The notes under the pieces: model-generated | Seen by the model: the letters and a program-made list of their open reading frames with translations, nothing else | Told to the model about the DNA's origin: nothing | The model's database searches: none | Shown here: one piece after another, positions 8,846 to 17,947 of the stretch | Layout: the number at the start of each line of letters is the position of its first letter | How positions within the stretch are numbered: position 1 is the first letter of the stretch | Assembly (NCBI GenBank): GCA_002717515.1 | Contig: PBEC01000011.1 | Coordinates: 3,531 to 41,901, forward strand | Length of the DNA stretch: 38,371 bases | Origin: Flavobacteriales bacterium | Lineage (GTDB): Bacteria > Bacteroidota > Bacteroidia > Flavobacteriales_C > GCA-002722245 | Direction of reading: 5' to 3' | Translations under genes and position numbers: made by a program

Positions 8846-9934
8846 ATGAGGCAAACAACCGTAAAATTCGATAAAAATTTTCCTTCTGACTTTTCTAAGG
8901 TTCTTAAAAAAAGAGTCAACGATTATTTTAATAAAAATAATATTGATCGATTTGGAAACTTTAATATGTTCTTCAAATCCTTTGTAATGTTATCCATGTT
9001 TTTTGGACCATTCTATTTAATTGCCTCATCAATGGTGTTAAACACATGGTTTGTAATAGGGCTATGGTGTCTGATGGGAGTTGGTATGGCTGGAATAGGT
9101 TTGTCGATAATGCACGACGGAAACCATGGTGCTTTTTCAAGAAATAAAATCGTGAATCGAGCAATGGGACTTACTTTAAACCTCGTAGGCGGAAGCGCTA
9201 AACTTTGGAAGCTCCAACACAATGTACTGCATCATACATTTACAAATGTTGAAGGACTCGACGAAGATATTGATGGCCCCGGATTCTTAAGATTCTCACC
9301 ACACTCTGAACACAAACCCATTCACAAATACCAGCACGTATTCTTTATTTTTGCCTACGGCTTGATGACGTTTGGTTGGGTAATGTGGAAAGACTACTTG
9401 CAAATTTTCAGATTTAGAAAAAAAGGATTGGTAAAAGAAAGAGAGTTTAAAAAAGAACTACTAATAATTATTTTTTGGAAACTCTTTTATTTCTCCTACA
9501 TTTTAGTCGTCCCTATATTTATTCTAAAACTTCCTGTTTTAACCACTTTGATAGGTTGGTTTTTAATGCATTATGTATGCAGCATTATTCTAAGCTTAAT
9601 TTTTCAATTGGCTCATGTAATGCCAGAAATTGACTTTCCTGAACCAAATGAAAATGAAATTATTGAAAACAACTGGGAAATTCATCAACTCCAAACAACT
9701 GCCAATTTTTCGCAAAAAAGCAGACTGTTTTCATGGTACATTGGAGGATTAAACTATCAAATCGAACATCATCTTTTTTCCGGTATTTGTCATGTACATT
9801 ACCGAAAAATTTCTAAAATAGTTAAAGAGACTGCAAAAGAATACAACATTCCTTATTATACAAACGGAAGTTTTTTTAAGGCAATAGGAATGCATTACAG
9901 AATCTTAAAAAAGTTCGGTCAGGCGCCAGTCTAA
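8846..9934 (+). CDS. fatty acid desaturase, membrane di-iron, front-end (QxxHH) type
   Basis: Integral-membrane desaturase that puts a double bond into an acyl chain. The three histidine boxes are HDGNH (about residues 91-95), HNVLHH (about 125-130) and QIEHH (about 304-308), with four or so hydrophobic segments between. Gln in place of the first His of box three is typical of front-end (delta-5/delta-6-like) enzymes of the COG3239 group. No cytochrome b5 domain is fused, so electrons must come from a separate carrier. I start at the ATG at 8846 (362 residues); the TTG three codons earlier lies inside the promoter box. The stop codon overlaps the TatD stop on the other strand. Substrate and regiochemistry are unknown. 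Confidence 0.9.
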   Translation: MRQTTVKFDKNFPSDFSKVLKKRVNDYFNKNNIDRFGNFNMFFKSFVMLSMFFGPFYLIASSMVLNTWFVIGLWCLMGVGMAGIGLSIMHDGNHGAFSRNKIVNRAMGLTLNLVGGSAKLWKLQHNVLHHTFTNVEGLDEDIDGPGFLRFSPHSEHKPIHKYQHVFFIFAYGLMTFGWVMWKDYLQIFRFRKKGLVKEREFKKELLIIIFWKLFYFSYILVVPIFILKLPVLTTLIGWFLMHYVCSIILSLIFQLAHVMPEIDFPEPNENEIIENNWEIHQLQTTANFSQKSRLFSWYIGGLNYQIEHHLFSGICHVHYRKISKIVKETAKEYNIPYYTNGSFFKAIGMHYRILKKFGQAPV

Positions 9935-10701
9935 TCTAATTTAAAAAGTTTAGTTGCATTCAAAGTTGTTGCTTCAGCCACTGTTTTAAATGTTTCTCCT
10001 TTTACCTCAGCTAGTTTTTCGGCAATATACCGAAGATAAGATGGCTCATTTCTTTTCCCTCTTTTTGGAGTAGGCGAAAGATATGGAGAGTCTGTTTCCA
10101 GAACCAGTTCAGACAAAGGAACCTGAATAATAGTTTTATCAAGACCTGATTTTTTATAGGTTAAAACACCTCCTACACCCATTTTAAAACCTCCATAGCT
10201 CATTATCTTATGGGCTTCATCGATGCCGCCAGTAAAGCAGTGAAAAACACCGGTTAAAGAATCATCATTTTCCTCGTCAATAATTTGAAAAATTTCTTGA
10301 AAGCTCTCACGCGCGTGAATTACAATTGGCTTGCCCAATTCTTTAGCCCATTGTATTTGCTGTCGAAAAGCATCTTGTTGAATGGCGAGAGTGGATTTAT
10401 CCCAATACAAATCGATTCCAATCTCCCCAACAGCGCAATACTCTCGTTTATCAAACCATGATTTACAGACATCCAATTCTTGCTGAAAATCCTTTTTGAC
10501 ATAACAGGGATGAATTCCCATCATACTTTTAAAAAATTTAGAATTTCCGTACTCCAATAAATGCATACACTCAATGGATTCAACATCAACATTAGGCATT
10601 AAAACTTGTTGGATTCCATTTTCCTTACAACGTTGAACACAATCGTTTAAATCGTTCTTAAACTCCTTTAAATAAAAATGGGCGTGTGTATCAATTAACA
10701 T
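9931..10701 (-). CDS. TatD-family metal-dependent hydrolase
   Basis: TIM-barrel phosphoesterase/DNase of the TatD family. Metal-site motifs are in order: IDTHAHFY at residues 3-10, the Glu of CAVGEIGIDLYWD (about 90-102), PIVIHARES (about 126-134), VFHCFTGG (about 151-158), and LETDSPYLSPTPKRGKRNEP (about 205-224). Length 256 is normal. It lies 13 bases after murF-alr and is probably cotranscribed. Many genomes have two or three TatD paralogues, so I give no symbol. Its TAG stop (9931-9933) overlaps the desaturase TAA stop (9932-9934) in a convergent arrangement. Confidence 0.93.
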   Translation of the reverse strand: MLIDTHAHFYLKEFKNDLNDCVQRCKENGIQQVLMPNVDVESIECMHLLEYGNSKFFKSMMGIHPCYVKKDFQQELDVCKSWFDKREYCAVGEIGIDLYWDKSTLAIQQDAFRQQIQWAKELGKPIVIHARESFQEIFQIIDEENDDSLTGVFHCFTGGIDEAHKIMSYGGFKMGVGGVLTYKKSGLDKTIIQVPLSELVLETDSPYLSPTPKRGKRNEPSYLRYIAEKLAEVKGETFKTVAEATTLNATKLFKLD

Positions 10702-10714
10702 AGTGCTAAATTAA

Positions 10715-13201
10715 TTACTCTTGATAATACGAGCGTTTAACTCTTGATGAAATCCCTGTTAAAGCTTCATAAGGGATCGTATCCATTAGTTTAGCAAAAT
10801 CCTGAATAGGATATCCCTTACCAAAAACAAGAACCTCGTCGCCCTCTTCTGCATCAATATTGGTAATGTCCAACATACACATATCCATACAGACGTTACC
10901 AACTATGGGAGCTTTTTTTCCATTAATCAACATATACCCTTTTCTTCTTCCTAAACTTCTTCTTAAACCATCAGCATATCCAATTGGAACAGTTGCTATG
11001 GTCATTTCTCTGGTAGGCATTTCCATTCTTGAGTAGCCAATAGAGTCGTGTGCAGGAACTTTCTTTATTTGGGAAATTGTTGTTTTTAATTGAGACACCG
11101 ATTCCAACTTTTCTTGATGCTCTGGAAACGAGCTAACTCCATACAAACCAATGCCTAAGCGGACCATATCGAAATGTGCTTCAGGAAACGCCAATGTTCC
11201 CGCTGAATTAACAATATGACGAATTATTTCACCGCCTAAACTGTCACACATCAAGCGGCTTAAGCGATCAAACAATTCAATTTGGTCTTTTGTAAAAAGT
11301 TTATGAATCGGCTCATCTGCCGTAGACAGGTGACTAAAAATACTTTTAACCTTTATCCGTTTGTCGTTTTTTATTTTTATGATAAGTTTATGTAAGTCCT
11401 CTTCTTCAAAACCCAAACGATGCATACCTGTATCAATCTTAATATGAACGGGATATCCGTTTGAATTTTTAAATCCGCTTCGTTTAAGTGCCTTTGTAAA
11501 TAAGTTGAATACTTTAAATGAATAGATTTCAGGCTCAAGCCGATTTTGAATCATTAAATCATAGGATTGTTGTTCTGGATTCATAACCATTATGGGTAAA
11601 GTAATTCCAGCCCTTCTCAATTCGACACCCTCATCCGCGTAAGCAACGGCAAGGTAATCGACAAGATTGAACTGAAAAAGATTAGCAATCTCATACGAAC
11701 CACTTCCATATGAAAAAGCTTTTACCATTGCCATTATTTTTGTTTTGGGTAGTACTATTGATTTAAAATAATTTAAATTATGAACGATTGAATTTAGGTT
11801 GATTTCCAATTCTGTTTCATGAACACGCTTTTGAAACAATGTACTTATTCTTTCAAAACCAAACGGACGAGCCCCTTTTAAAAGAATAGTTTCGTTTTTA
11901 AATAATGACAAATCAATACTTTGTATGAAATCATTAGTTGTCGTATAAAAATTAGATCCTGAAGGAAAAAGCTCTTTTTGTCCAGATATATTTTTACCTA
12001 TTCCAATAATTTTATTAATTCCTTTAGAAGATAAAAGATCTGAAACCGACCGATAAAGCTCTTCATCTTTTTTACCCGATTGCAATATGTCCGATAAAAT
12101 TATTGTTTTGTTCGATTGTTGCTTTTGTTGAATCATGAAATCAATCGATATACCCAAACTACTAAAGTCCGAATTATAAAAATCATTAATTACTGAACAA
12201 TTGTTCAACCCTTCTTTTAATTCCAGTCGCATTGCAACTGGAGCTAGAGACTTAATTCGTTTATTTACCCATTCCGAATCATATCCTAAAAAGAGTAAAG
12301 TGGCCCAACAATTTATGCAATTTTCAATACTAGCATCATCGTTAAAAGGAACTTTTATCTTAACAAACTGATTTTGATACACTGCTTGTATTGAAGACTC
12401 AAGGTCCGTTTTATCAATCTTACCAACCATTAAATCAGCAGGGAGTTTTTTACTCCATGTAAATGTTTTTAATTCTTTAAAGTGTGATTTTTTTGTAATT
12501 AAATTATGAACGGGTAAATAGTCTCGACAATAAATTAAAACTTTTGATTTTTCAAAAAGCCTTAACTTTTCCTTCGCTTTTTCATCCCAATTTTTAAAGT
12601 TTTCGTCATGTGCTCCTCCTAAATTGGTAAAAACACCAATGGTCGGTTGAATCATATATTCAAGGGCTCCCATTTCTCCTGGCTTGGAAACTCCAGCTTC
12701 AAAAATACCAAAGTTGTGTTCAGAATTGCATTGCCAAACACTTAAAGGAACACCTACCTGAGAATTATAACTTTTAGGGCTTTTAACGATATGAAACTCG
12801 TCTTTTAACAATTGATAAAGCCATTCCTTTACTATGGTTTTTCCATTACTTCCAGTAATTCCAATTACAGGGAAATTAAACCTACTCAAATGCCTATGCG
12901 CAATTAACTGAAGGCTAATTAAAGTATTTGGGACTTTAATAACCCAAGCCCCCTTAACCAGTGTCAAATTAATCTCTTCATCAACTATAAAAGCAGAAAC
13001 CCCTTTTTGATTTGCTTCTGAAATGAAATCATGCCCATTATGACGCTCTCCCTTTACCGCAATGAATATTGATTCGGAAGCATTGGATATTCGTCGACTG
13101 TCAATCAGAAGTGTTTTTACATCGAAAAGTTCCTTTCCTTCTTGAAGTAATCTTCCTTCAGTTAAACTAAGAATATCCTGTATTGAATAAGGCAATTTCA
13201 T
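10715..13201 (-). CDS. bifunctional MurF ligase / alanine racemase fusion
   Basis: Two consecutive peptidoglycan-precursor activities in one 828-residue cytosolic protein. Residues 1 to about 450 are MurF, which adds D-Ala-D-Ala to the UDP-MurNAc-tripeptide: ATP loop GITGSNGKT (about 114-122), PKSYNSQVGVPLSVW, and the Mur-ligase stretch FEAGVSKPGEMG. Residues about 460-828 are a PLP alanine racemase: the PLP lysine in MAMVKAFSYGSG, IKIDTGMHRLGF, the catalytic-Tyr region DSIGYSRME, and the C-terminal NVCMDMCMLDIT. The fusion is known in Bacteroidota. It would couple D-Ala supply to its use, although a D-Ala-D-Ala ligase must act between them. A TATTTTTG box lies 4 bases upstream of the ATG. 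Confidence 0.95.
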   Translation of the reverse strand: MKLPYSIQDILSLTEGRLLQEGKELFDVKTLLIDSRRISNASESIFIAVKGERHNGHDFISEANQKGVSAFIVDEEINLTLVKGAWVIKVPNTLISLQLIAHRHLSRFNFPVIGITGSNGKTIVKEWLYQLLKDEFHIVKSPKSYNSQVGVPLSVWQCNSEHNFGIFEAGVSKPGEMGALEYMIQPTIGVFTNLGGAHDENFKNWDEKAKEKLRLFEKSKVLIYCRDYLPVHNLITKKSHFKELKTFTWSKKLPADLMVGKIDKTDLESSIQAVYQNQFVKIKVPFNDDASIENCINCWATLLFLGYDSEWVNKRIKSLAPVAMRLELKEGLNNCSVINDFYNSDFSSLGISIDFMIQQKQQSNKTIILSDILQSGKKDEELYRSVSDLLSSKGINKIIGIGKNISGQKELFPSGSNFYTTTNDFIQSIDLSLFKNETILLKGARPFGFERISTLFQKRVHETELEINLNSIVHNLNYFKSIVLPKTKIMAMVKAFSYGSGSYEIANLFQFNLVDYLAVAYADEGVELRRAGITLPIMVMNPEQQSYDLMIQNRLEPEIYSFKVFNLFTKALKRSGFKNSNGYPVHIKIDTGMHRLGFEEEDLHKLIIKIKNDKRIKVKSIFSHLSTADEPIHKLFTKDQIELFDRLSRLMCDSLGGEIIRHIVNSAGTLAFPEAHFDMVRLGIGLYGVSSFPEHQEKLESVSQLKTTISQIKKVPAHDSIGYSRMEMPTREMTIATVPIGYADGLRRSLGRRKGYMLINGKKAPIVGNVCMDMCMLDITNIDAEEGDEVLVFGKGYPIQDFAKLMDTIPYEALTGISSRVKRSYYQE

Positions 13202-13205
13202 TTAA

Positions 13206-13213
13206 CAAAAATA
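13206..13213 (-). promoter_or_regulatory. -7 promoter box of murF-alr
   Basis: On the minus strand this reads TATTTTTG, matching TAnnTTTG, 4 bases before the ATG at 13201. Transcription from it would give a leaderless mRNA. I saw no clear TTG at the right distance, so support is moderate. Confidence 0.4.
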
Positions 13214-13332
13214 TATTTTCTGATGAGTTAATTGGAAAAGGCTGATTAAAAGTTACGTTTTTTCATACGTTTTTAGGTTAGTTCAATATACAAAATTGAA
13301 CGTCAATGCTAAAACAGTAACTATCAACAATA

Positions 13333-15687
13333 TCAATTCATAAAAACCTGCTTATGAGCAACTAAATCACCCGACTGAAATTCCAGAACATACAACCCTT
13401 TTTGAAAATCAGAAATATTCATCACCTCATACCTGGAAGGATTTTTCTTTTCATATATTGATCTTCCTGATAAATCAACTATTCTGATTTCATCCAATTG
13501 TAACCTGGACTCTATATTTAAAACCCCTGAACTTGGGTTAGGATAAATTATAAGGTTTTTTTCAAGTGTATTAAGATCTGGTTCTTTTTTATTAAAAACA
13601 ATAACAGGGTCAGTATAAACAATATTAGGTATTATCGTATCTCCCTCAAAACTAATAATAAGTAAATCCGTAATTCGTAGATTAAAGTCTGTTTGAACTC
13701 CTTCTAAATTACCCGAACTTAAAAATTTAACCGAGAACAAAAAACCTTCGCCACTTCGATTCGTTTGATCAATCCTTGAGATTCCGATATCTATTCCGTC
13801 TTCTAATGGAATTTCAACCGCTATCATATCCTCATTTTCCACTCCCAACCAGCTGCCGTTAAAGTTTGCCAAATTATCACTCCCAAAAACTTCTGCTATC
13901 TCATGTTGTAACTTAATACTCATTCCAAATAAATTTTCCACGGGCATCTCTGAATCTCCAAAATAGATGTCGTAGACTATTGAATCCGATTGAGAAACAG
14001 TGTCTTTTTTTAAAGAAATAAACAAAGGTGGACCAGAAGGGTCTGTCGATATATTTTCATCCATTTTTAAAGAAACTTTTGAATAATTTTTTTTAATAAC
14101 CTCGGAATCCGAAAAATTAATCACTCCATTTCCATCAGAATCGGAGTGCTTTGCATTTACATTAAATTTATTTAGTTCCCAATCTTGACAGGATTGCTCC
14201 ACCCATTCTGTCGTAGCCATAACTCTCTTTTTATCAGAAGTTTGGTTAAAAACACTACCAATCTGAAGAATATCTTTTGTATTTACTACTCCGTCTAAAT
14301 TGGCTTCACCCGGCCAAACACAGTCAATCTCTGAACACGAATCAGGATAAATGGAAATAATAGATAAAACATTATCGTAAACAAAGGGTTCAGTAAAGCC
14401 TCGAGAAAGAGCTAAAACTTCTGAAAAACCATCGCTGTTTATATCACCAAGATGAGTAATGGATAGTCCAAAAAGAAAAGACTGATACGTGTTATTCTCC
14501 CAATCAACAATTGAATCTTTCAAAAGAGCTTCCAGTTTATCAAGTTCGCCTGTAGTGTCGAAATAAGCTATATTAAGTTTTGCTTCATAATCGATAGAAT
14601 TACCAATTTGCCCCACTGGATCACTTAGCAAAACCTCCCGAACCCCATCCATATTAAGATCAGGAATAACGGTGAAATTTTCATAGTACTCACGGGGTCT
14701 TAGCCACATCCCAAACGGCTTTGATGCCTGATAGACTTTTGATTTAACGGTATAGTCTTCATTAAAAAACAAAACATGCCAACCCTCATCGTAATAATCA
14801 AATTCATTTTTTTCCTCAATAATAAATAAGTCAATTGCTCCATTTCCGTCAACATCCCCGATGTTGTGAATTGAACCAGGAGACAAAGGATATTCTTCAT
14901 ACATAGTAACGTTTCCAAAAACATCAACCCAATAAGAAGCAACGTTTTCAATCAATGAATGATACGATTTTACTGATCCGTCTGAATTTAATTTAACAAT
15001 AAAAAGAACGGGCAACGCTGAATCGTTCTTCAAAATACAATTTTCACTTACTTTATAAATCGTATCAGAAAATTCATCATAAGTTATTTGATGATTGTAC
15101 GACATGCTGTCACAAGTCATTTCTGACCAACCAACAATTATAATATCGGGAACATTATCGTTATCAATATCTCCAATTGGAAAAATTCCCTGTCCAAAAT
15201 AATCAGCAGAACTTAACTCTGAATAAAAAGGCATATCACCTGCATATGGGTCAATAATATTATAATCTTTTACCTCTCCATTGTGATTTAGAAATAAAAT
15301 GCAAACTTCTCCACTATTTATTTGGGGGTTGGAAACTACAACTTCAGAGATCCCATCATTATCTAAATCTCCCAGAATCCTAAAATTATTTTTCCAATTT
15401 GACGAAGTATCATTTGTATAGATAGTGTTCAAATCGATGGGTTTCATCTGTGACATTTCTAAATTTTCATCCAGATAAATCAAATATAAACTGTCCGAAC
15501 CCATATATGAAGTAATAAGCTCAGGAACCCCATCATTATTTAAGTCTCCCAGAGGTTGAGGACTCACTATCCCATGTGGAAAATCAACTGTAAAAGTATT
15601 CAAATTCCTAAAGTTCAAATTCTGCCCTGTTAACAAAACAGGTGAAAACAGAATAAGAAAATATATCTGCTGAAGCGTTTTACTCAT
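13333..15687 (-). CDS. secreted FG-GAP propeller protein with dockerin-like and cohesin-like modules, T9SS type A signal
   Basis: A 784-residue exported protein of unknown function. The signal peptide ends near LLTGQ. Residues about 40-440 form an integrin-alpha-like propeller with six DxNxDG-type calcium loops, near residues 48, 107, 173, 278, 343 and 415. Residues about 451-535 are a dockerin-like pair of loops, EANLDGVVNTKD and DSDGNGVINFSD. A cohesin-like beta domain (about 553-690) follows. The last 80 residues are a T9SS type A sorting domain (IIYPNPSSGVLNIES, then GRSIYEKKN and GLYVLEFQSG). The part from about 442 to the end is paralogous to the neighbour at 15744. It starts 56 bases after that gene and may be cotranscribed. 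Ligand unknown. Confidence 0.88.
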   Translation of the reverse strand: MSKTLQQIYFLILFSPVLLTGQNLNFRNLNTFTVDFPHGIVSPQPLGDLNNDGVPELITSYMGSDSLYLIYLDENLEMSQMKPIDLNTIYTNDTSSNWKNNFRILGDLDNDGISEVVVSNPQINSGEVCILFLNHNGEVKDYNIIDPYAGDMPFYSELSSADYFGQGIFPIGDIDNDNVPDIIIVGWSEMTCDSMSYNHQITYDEFSDTIYKVSENCILKNDSALPVLFIVKLNSDGSVKSYHSLIENVASYWVDVFGNVTMYEEYPLSPGSIHNIGDVDGNGAIDLFIIEEKNEFDYYDEGWHVLFFNEDYTVKSKVYQASKPFGMWLRPREYYENFTVIPDLNMDGVREVLLSDPVGQIGNSIDYEAKLNIAYFDTTGELDKLEALLKDSIVDWENNTYQSFLFGLSITHLGDINSDGFSEVLALSRGFTEPFVYDNVLSIISIYPDSCSEIDCVWPGEANLDGVVNTKDILQIGSVFNQTSDKKRVMATTEWVEQSCQDWELNKFNVNAKHSDSDGNGVINFSDSEVIKKNYSKVSLKMDENISTDPSGPPLFISLKKDTVSQSDSIVYDIYFGDSEMPVENLFGMSIKLQHEIAEVFGSDNLANFNGSWLGVENEDMIAVEIPLEDGIDIGISRIDQTNRSGEGFLFSVKFLSSGNLEGVQTDFNLRITDLLIISFEGDTIIPNIVYTDPVIVFNKKEPDLNTLEKNLIIYPNPSSGVLNIESRLQLDEIRIVDLSGRSIYEKKNPSRYEVMNISDFQKGLYVLEFQSGDLVAHKQVFMN
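13463..13490. repeat. 28-base direct repeat, copy 1 (T9SS domain of long paralogue)
   Basis: Identical over 28 bases to 15874-15901. It encodes the sorting-domain stretch around RIVDLSGRS in both paralogues, on the minus strand. It is a duplication remnant, not a separate element, but could serve recombination between the two genes. Confidence 0.8.
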
Positions 15688-15743
15688 GATTTTATAAAAA
15701 ATTAACTGAAAATCTTTTACCTTTTCGTGTTGTTAATGAATAT

Positions 15744-16850
15744 TTATTCAACAAAAACTCTTTCGTAAGCCGTTACACCTCCTGACTGGAATTCTATAAC
15801 ATACAAACCTCTCCCAAAACCTGAAAGATCGAATACTTCGTGAAGAGAAGGATTAATTTGTACATATAATGACCTTCCTGATAAATCAACTATTCTGATT
15901 TTATCCAACTGTAACCTAGATTCTAGATTTAATATCCCCGAATTTGGATTGGGATAAACCAACACGTTTTTTTCAAGAATATTCAAATCTTTTATTCTGT
16001 TTCGAAGAATTACAACAGGATCCTGAAGGATAATATTCGGATGAATAGTATCTCCCTCAAAACTAATTATTAATAAATCGGTTAGTACCAGGTTAATATC
16101 TTTCTGAATTTCTCCTAAGTTATCTGGAACAATAATTCTTACTGTTGATATACGTCCTTTTCCTGTTCGGTTTTGCTGATCAGTTCTAGACATTCCAATA
16201 TCTATTCCATCTTCTAGAGGAAAACCATTAGCAATCATATCAACATTTTTGGTCCCCAACCAACTTCCATTAAAATCTGCTGAGTTATCGCTTCCAAAAA
16301 CTTCTGGTGTTTCATGTTGCCATTTCATACTTACTCCATAAACATTTTCTGCAGGAGTTTCATCACTTCCTAAATAAATCGAGTAGATAATTGAATCCGA
16401 CTGATTGACCGTATCATAATTTGACAAAATATAAATAGGAGGGCCTAAAGAATCTGAGGGAATTGTTTCATCTGTTTTTAATGAAACAGATAAATAATTT
16501 TTTTCAACAACCTCTGTATCCAAAAAATCAATAATTCCATTTCCATCTGAATCTGCATGCTTCGCATTTACATTAAACTTGGAAACCTCCCAATCGGAAC
16601 AAGCTTGCTCTACCCAGTTCGTCGTCGCCATTGTTCGCTTATTATCGGATGTTTGTGAAAAAAGACTCCCTATTTGAATGATATCTTTACTATTTACAGC
16701 ACCATCAAAATTTGCATCCCCTGGCCAGACGCATTCACTATCCAAACAAGAATCAGGGTATATAGAAATAATCGAAACCTCATTTTGACCCATTAATAAA
16801 GCAGGCAAGAATACAACTAAAAGAAAAATATTATTGAGAAAGCCCTTCAT
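15744..16850 (-). CDS. secreted dockerin-like/cohesin-like protein, T9SS type A signal (paralogue lacking propeller)
   Basis: A 368-residue exported protein of unknown function. After the signal peptide (ending LLMGQ) it goes at once into VSIISIYPDSC, the stretch that follows the propeller in the 784-residue neighbour. The dockerin-like loops are DANFDGAVNSKD and DSDGNGIIDFLD. A cohesin-like domain has the shared stretch EVFGSDN...FNGSWLG and LEDGIDIG. The T9SS type A domain (LVYPNPNSGILNLES, DLSGRSLY, GLYVIEFQSGG) ends at the C-terminus. The two genes are tandem duplicates that differ by the whole propeller. A TATATTTG box lies 8 bases before the ATG. Confidence 0.87.
   Translation of the reverse strand: MKGFLNNIFLLVVFLPALLMGQNEVSIISIYPDSCLDSECVWPGDANFDGAVNSKDIIQIGSLFSQTSDNKRTMATTNWVEQACSDWEVSKFNVNAKHADSDGNGIIDFLDTEVVEKNYLSVSLKTDETIPSDSLGPPIYILSNYDTVNQSDSIIYSIYLGSDETPAENVYGVSMKWQHETPEVFGSDNSADFNGSWLGTKNVDMIANGFPLEDGIDIGMSRTDQQNRTGKGRISTVRIIVPDNLGEIQKDINLVLTDLLIISFEGDTIHPNIILQDPVVILRNRIKDLNILEKNVLVYPNPNSGILNLESRLQLDKIRIVDLSGRSLYVQINPSLHEVFDLSGFGRGLYVIEFQSGGVTAYERVFVE
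15874..15901. repeat. 28-base direct repeat, copy 2 (T9SS domain of short paralogue)
   Basis: Second copy of the repeat at 13463-13490, at the same place in the shorter paralogue. Flanking bases differ at scattered third codon positions. Confidence 0.8.
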
Positions 16851-17147
16851 AATTTAGCAAATATATTAAATTATACGCCTTTGATCTTAATTATCGTTCC
16901 GTAATGTTTTTTACAATCCTCAACTATAAAGCCTACAATCCTTTGATATACACCCCAATAAAAACCAGATCTTTATGAATACATAAAGGATTTGATTACT
17001 TATTTAGAAAGATTAAATAATTTTTTTATTGATTTTTATGAGAATCCCAATAGTTATTCCACCTGTTGGTCTACGTCCTTTTTTTATTTCAAGAAAAGAA
17101 CACTCTATAAAAATTCCCCGGGTTAAATCTCCAAAATGATGTTACGT
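16851..17147. other. intergenic region between sdhB and the secreted-protein pair
   Basis: 297 bases without a convincing gene. The left end holds the TATATTTG box of the 15744-16850 gene (16858-16865 on the minus strand). The rest is AT-rich. I see no convincing terminator hairpin after sdhB and no RNA gene. Confidence 0.6.
16858..16865 (-). promoter_or_regulatory. -7 promoter box of short secreted paralogue
   Basis: TATATTTG on the minus strand, 8 bases before the ATG at 16850, fits TAnnTTTG. No clear TTG partner was found, so the call is moderate. It would also serve the 13333-15687 gene if the pair is cotranscribed. Confidence 0.45.
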
Positions 17148-17903
17148 CTATTTATCCTTTGATAATATGGACGCGCTCAAGAAGTCTCTATTCATTCGGG
17201 CAATATTGTCCAAGGAGATTCCTTTTGGACATTCTACTTCACAAGCACCCGTATTAGTACAGTTACCAAATCCTTCTGAATCCATTTGATCCACCATATT
17301 CAATACTCTTCGGTCTTTTTCTACCTGACCCTGTGGCAGCAATGAAAATTGAGATACCTTAGCAGAAACAAATAACATGGCCGAACCATTCTTACAGGTT
17401 GCAACACAAGCACCACAACCAATACAGGTCGCAGCATCAAAAGCCTTGTCGGCATCTGCTTTGGGAATAGGAATAGCATTTGCATCCTGAGTGTTCCCTG
17501 ACGTGTTAACCGATACGTATCCTCCCGCCTGTTGTATTCTATCAAAAGCACTTCTATCTACTACCAAATCTTTTACAACAGGAAAACCTGCAGACCGAAA
17601 GGGCTCAATAGTTATCGTATCACCGTCCTTAAACATTCTCATGTGTAACTGGCAAGTAGTCACTTTTCTGTCTGGTCCATGTGCCTCCCCATTAATATAC
17701 AATGAGCACATCCCGCAAATACCTTCTCTACAATCATGATCAAACGCAACTGGCTCAATATCACTGTTGATTAATTGCTCATTTAAAATGTCCAACATCT
17801 CCAAGAATGAAGAATCAGGGCTTATATCTTTTACGTTGTACGTTTCAACTTTTCCTGCTTCTTTGGCGTTTAATTGACGCCAAACTTTTAAAGTTAAATT
17901 CAT
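17148..17903 (-). CDS. sdhB: succinate dehydrogenase/fumarate reductase iron-sulfur subunit
   Basis: Electron-transfer subunit of respiratory complex II, passing electrons from the flavin to menaquinone. The 2Fe-2S site is [18 protein letters not shown] (about residues 54-70). The 4Fe-4S site [11 protein letters not shown] (about 160-170) and the 3Fe-4S region [14 protein letters not shown] (about 215-228) follow. In the third site the [12 protein letters not shown] spacing is usual for the non-classical type B complex. Length 251 is normal. It is last in sdhC-sdhA-sdhB, 44 bases after sdhA. The motifs do not separate succinate oxidation from fumarate reduction; an aerobic flavobacterial lifestyle favours the former. 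Confidence 0.96.
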   Translation of the reverse strand: MNLTLKVWRQLNAKEAGKVETYNVKDISPDSSFLEMLDILNEQLINSDIEPVAFDHDCREGICGMCSLYINGEAHGPDRKVTTCQLHMRMFKDGDTITIEPFRSAGFPVVKDLVVDRSAFDRIQQAGGYVSVNTSGNTQDANAIPIPKADADKAFDAATCIGCGACVATCKNGSAMLFVSAKVSQFSLLPQGQVEKDRRVLNMVDQMDSEGFGNCTNTGACEVECPKGISLDNIARMNRDFLSASILSKDK

Positions 17904-17947
17904 GTCTTTAAGTTTTTATGCCAACCAAAAAGGGTGGCTGTTAACTA

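Noticed and set aside
10715-13201. MurF-Alr fusion as a novel fusion
   Set aside because: This fusion is already known in Bacteroidota, and both halves look normal.
17040-17147. Possible terminator after sdhB near CCCGGG
   Set aside because: The bases around CCCGGG do not form a stem of useful length with a loop.
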